From positions 1-6,098 of the forward strand of contig JACRCJ010000071.1 of NCBI GenBank assembly GCA_016219075.1: 6,098 bases of DNA. The letters run 5' to 3'. This document shows, one piece after another, positions 5,041 to 6,098 of this stretch; positions within the stretch are counted from its first letter, which is position 1, and every line of letters starts with the position of its first letter. The notes below the pieces were generated by a model. The model was not told the origin of the DNA. It was given only the letters and a program-made list of their open reading frames with translations, and ran no database searches. The position numbers were made by a program, and so were the translations under genes. Source of the stretch: Deltaproteobacteria bacterium (GTDB lineage: Bacteria > Desulfobacterota > GWC2-55-46).

Positions 5041-6098
5041 CTTCTTTCCACCTTATCTTCACATCCACAGGCATACCCGGCTTCAGATACCCTTCAGGGT
5101 TTTTTATACCCACCTTCACCCCGAATACGAGCTTTGTCCTCTCCTCCTTCATATGCACCTCTTTCGGGGTGAATTCCGCCCTCTGGGAGACCTCGGTCAC
5201 ATTGCCCTCGAAAAACCTTCCCGGGAATGCGTCAGCATAGATTCTGGCGGGATTGCCGAGCCTTATCTTGCCTATATCCAGCTCCGGAATATATACCTTC
5301 ACGTAGATATCCGAAAGGTCTATCAAAGTAGCGACAGGGGCGCCTTCCGCGACCAGCTCGCCTTCCTCCGCGAGCCTGTTTACGACGGTACCCCTGGAAG
5401 GCGCGTGAAGCTCGGTATCCCTGAATGTCGCCTCTATCTCCCTGAGTTTAGCCTCAGCGCCTTTGAGCTGGTTCCTTGATATCTCATACGAGGCCTTAAG
5501 CCGCTCCTTCTCGTCAAAAAGGCCTTTATACTCCTTCTCCCTGGCCCTGACTTCAAAGGCTGAGGCCCCGGCCCTCTCTAAAGACGCCTTTGCCTCCTCC
5601 CTCGCCGTCCTTGCCGCGTTAAGCCCCGCCTCCGCGGACTTCAACCTGGCCTCATACACTTCAAAGTCCCTCTGTGAGATGATCCCGTCTTTTATCAACT
5701 GTGAATACCTGTCAAAATCCTTTTTCGCGAGGTTCCATCGGGATTCGGCGTCATAAATATCGGCCTCGGCCCTTTTTACAGCCTCCCTTGCCTGGTGTAT
5801 CCTGTGCAAGGAATCCTCCCTTACGAACTTGAGATTAGCCTCTGCCTGCTCTATAGAGGTATCAACACCCTTGATGCGCGCTTCCGTCTCCTTTACGCGG
5901 TTTCCGGAGGCATCAACCTCTGAACGCGCCTGCTCGACCCTGGCCTCGATCTCCTTTGAGGAAATCCTTGCGATAAGGTCACCGGGATTGACAGTCTGCC
6001 CCTCCTTTACCGGAAAGTACTCTATCCTTCCGGCCACCCTGGGACTGACCGTAACCTCCGTGCCCCTTACAGGGCCGCTCGCCTCAAAGACCCCTTCA
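5027..6098 (-). CDS. ybhG: HlyD-family periplasmic adaptor of an ABC-2 exporter (YbhG-like), 5' end outside window
   Basis: Membrane-fusion (adaptor) subunit that would link an inner-membrane ABC-2 transporter to an outer-membrane channel. The frame is open to the window edge: 20 codons before the GTG at 6037 continue it with a typical first barrel strand (EASGPVRGTEVTVSPRVAG), so that GTG is not the real start and the N-terminal signal or anchor is missing. Counting from the first visible codon, residues ~16-48 are the first half of the lipoyl-like domain (VKEGQTVNPGDLIARI). Residues ~48-225 are a long charged, Ala/Glu-rich antiparallel coiled coil. Residues ~228-262 are the second lipoyl half (LHAPSRGTVVNRLAEEGELV), followed by a beta-barrel ending KPGMPVDVKI. 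The hairpin tip has the R-x3-L-x6-S pattern (R130, L134, S141) known from TolC-docking adaptors. The stop overlaps the ATPase start by 14 bases. Family assignment is firm; the ybhG name is by operon analogy. Confidence 0.93.
   Translation of the reverse strand, partial: EGVFEASGPVRGTEVTVSPRVAGRIEYFPVKEGQTVNPGDLIARISSKEIEARVEQARSEVDASGNRVKETEARIKGVDTSIEQAEANLKFVREDSLHRIHQAREAVKRAEADIYDAESRWNLAKKDFDRYSQLIKDGIISQRDFEVYEARLKSAEAGLNAARTAREEAKASLERAGASAFEVRAREKEYKGLFDEKERLKASYEISRNQLKGAEAKLREIEATFRDTELHAPSRGTVVNRLAEEGELVAEGAPVATLIDLSDIYVKVYIPELDIGKIRLGNPARIYADAFPGRFFEGNVTEVSQRAEFTPKEVHMKEERTKLVFGVKVGIKNPEGYLKPGMPVDVKIRWKEDAQW

Noticed and set aside
4883..5479. Plus-strand open frame of 198 codons opposite the ATPase and adaptor genes
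   Set aside because: It spans the junction of two well-supported minus-strand genes and has no recognisable domains.
6035..6037. GTG as the start codon of the adaptor
   Set aside because: The frame continues upstream to the window edge with a typical adaptor barrel strand, so the gene is cut by the window and this valine is internal.

Overview
The window holds the distal part of a Gram-negative-type ABC-2 exporter operon. It fills positions 499-6098 and is read entirely on the minus strand. To its left lies a short scar of an integrative element (about 1-500). Codon choice (many AGG and ATA codons) and moderate GC would suit a Desulfobacterota or Nitrospirota type bacterium, but this is a weak guess. 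A two-membrane envelope is better supported, because the periplasmic adaptor carries a TolC-docking style hairpin tip.

Reading along the minus strand, the operon order is a HlyD-type adaptor (5' end outside the window, open to 6098), a double ABC ATPase of 493 residues, two paralogous ABC-2 permeases of 373 and 374 residues, and a membrane-anchored class I SAM-dependent methyltransferase of 274 residues. The first four match the E. coli ybhG-ybhF-ybhS-ybhR set in order and domain content. Junctions are a 14-base overlap, a 4-base ATGA overlap, direct abutment (TGAATG) and an 8-base overlap, so the five genes are almost certainly one mRNA with coupled translation. The promoter, any regulator and any outer-membrane TolC-like partner must lie beyond 6098 or elsewhere. 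The methyltransferase is the non-standard member.

The left 500 bases hold no intact gene. They contain the 3' part of a tRNA (253-297, from a likely GGC anticodon, Ala, through the T-arm to CCA), a strong intrinsic terminator (306-337), and the C-terminal ~60 codons of a tyrosine recombinase on the minus strand (312-500). The recombinase keeps the LGH and RYSH motifs but has lost everything upstream and butts onto the methyltransferase stop codon. Seven copies of an 11-base direct repeat (consensus ACTGTTGYAAA) lie in groups of 3, 2 and 2 on both sides of the tRNA piece. Repeats on both sides of a tRNA 3' core look like integrase arm-type sites of an attP, or of a junction between tandem elements, rather than a simple chromosomal attL or attR.

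The exporter family is known, so I do not see a wholly new system. The most unusual parts are the attP-like region with its broken integrase, the methyltransferase attached to the exporter operon, and the asymmetric ATP sites of the double ATPase.
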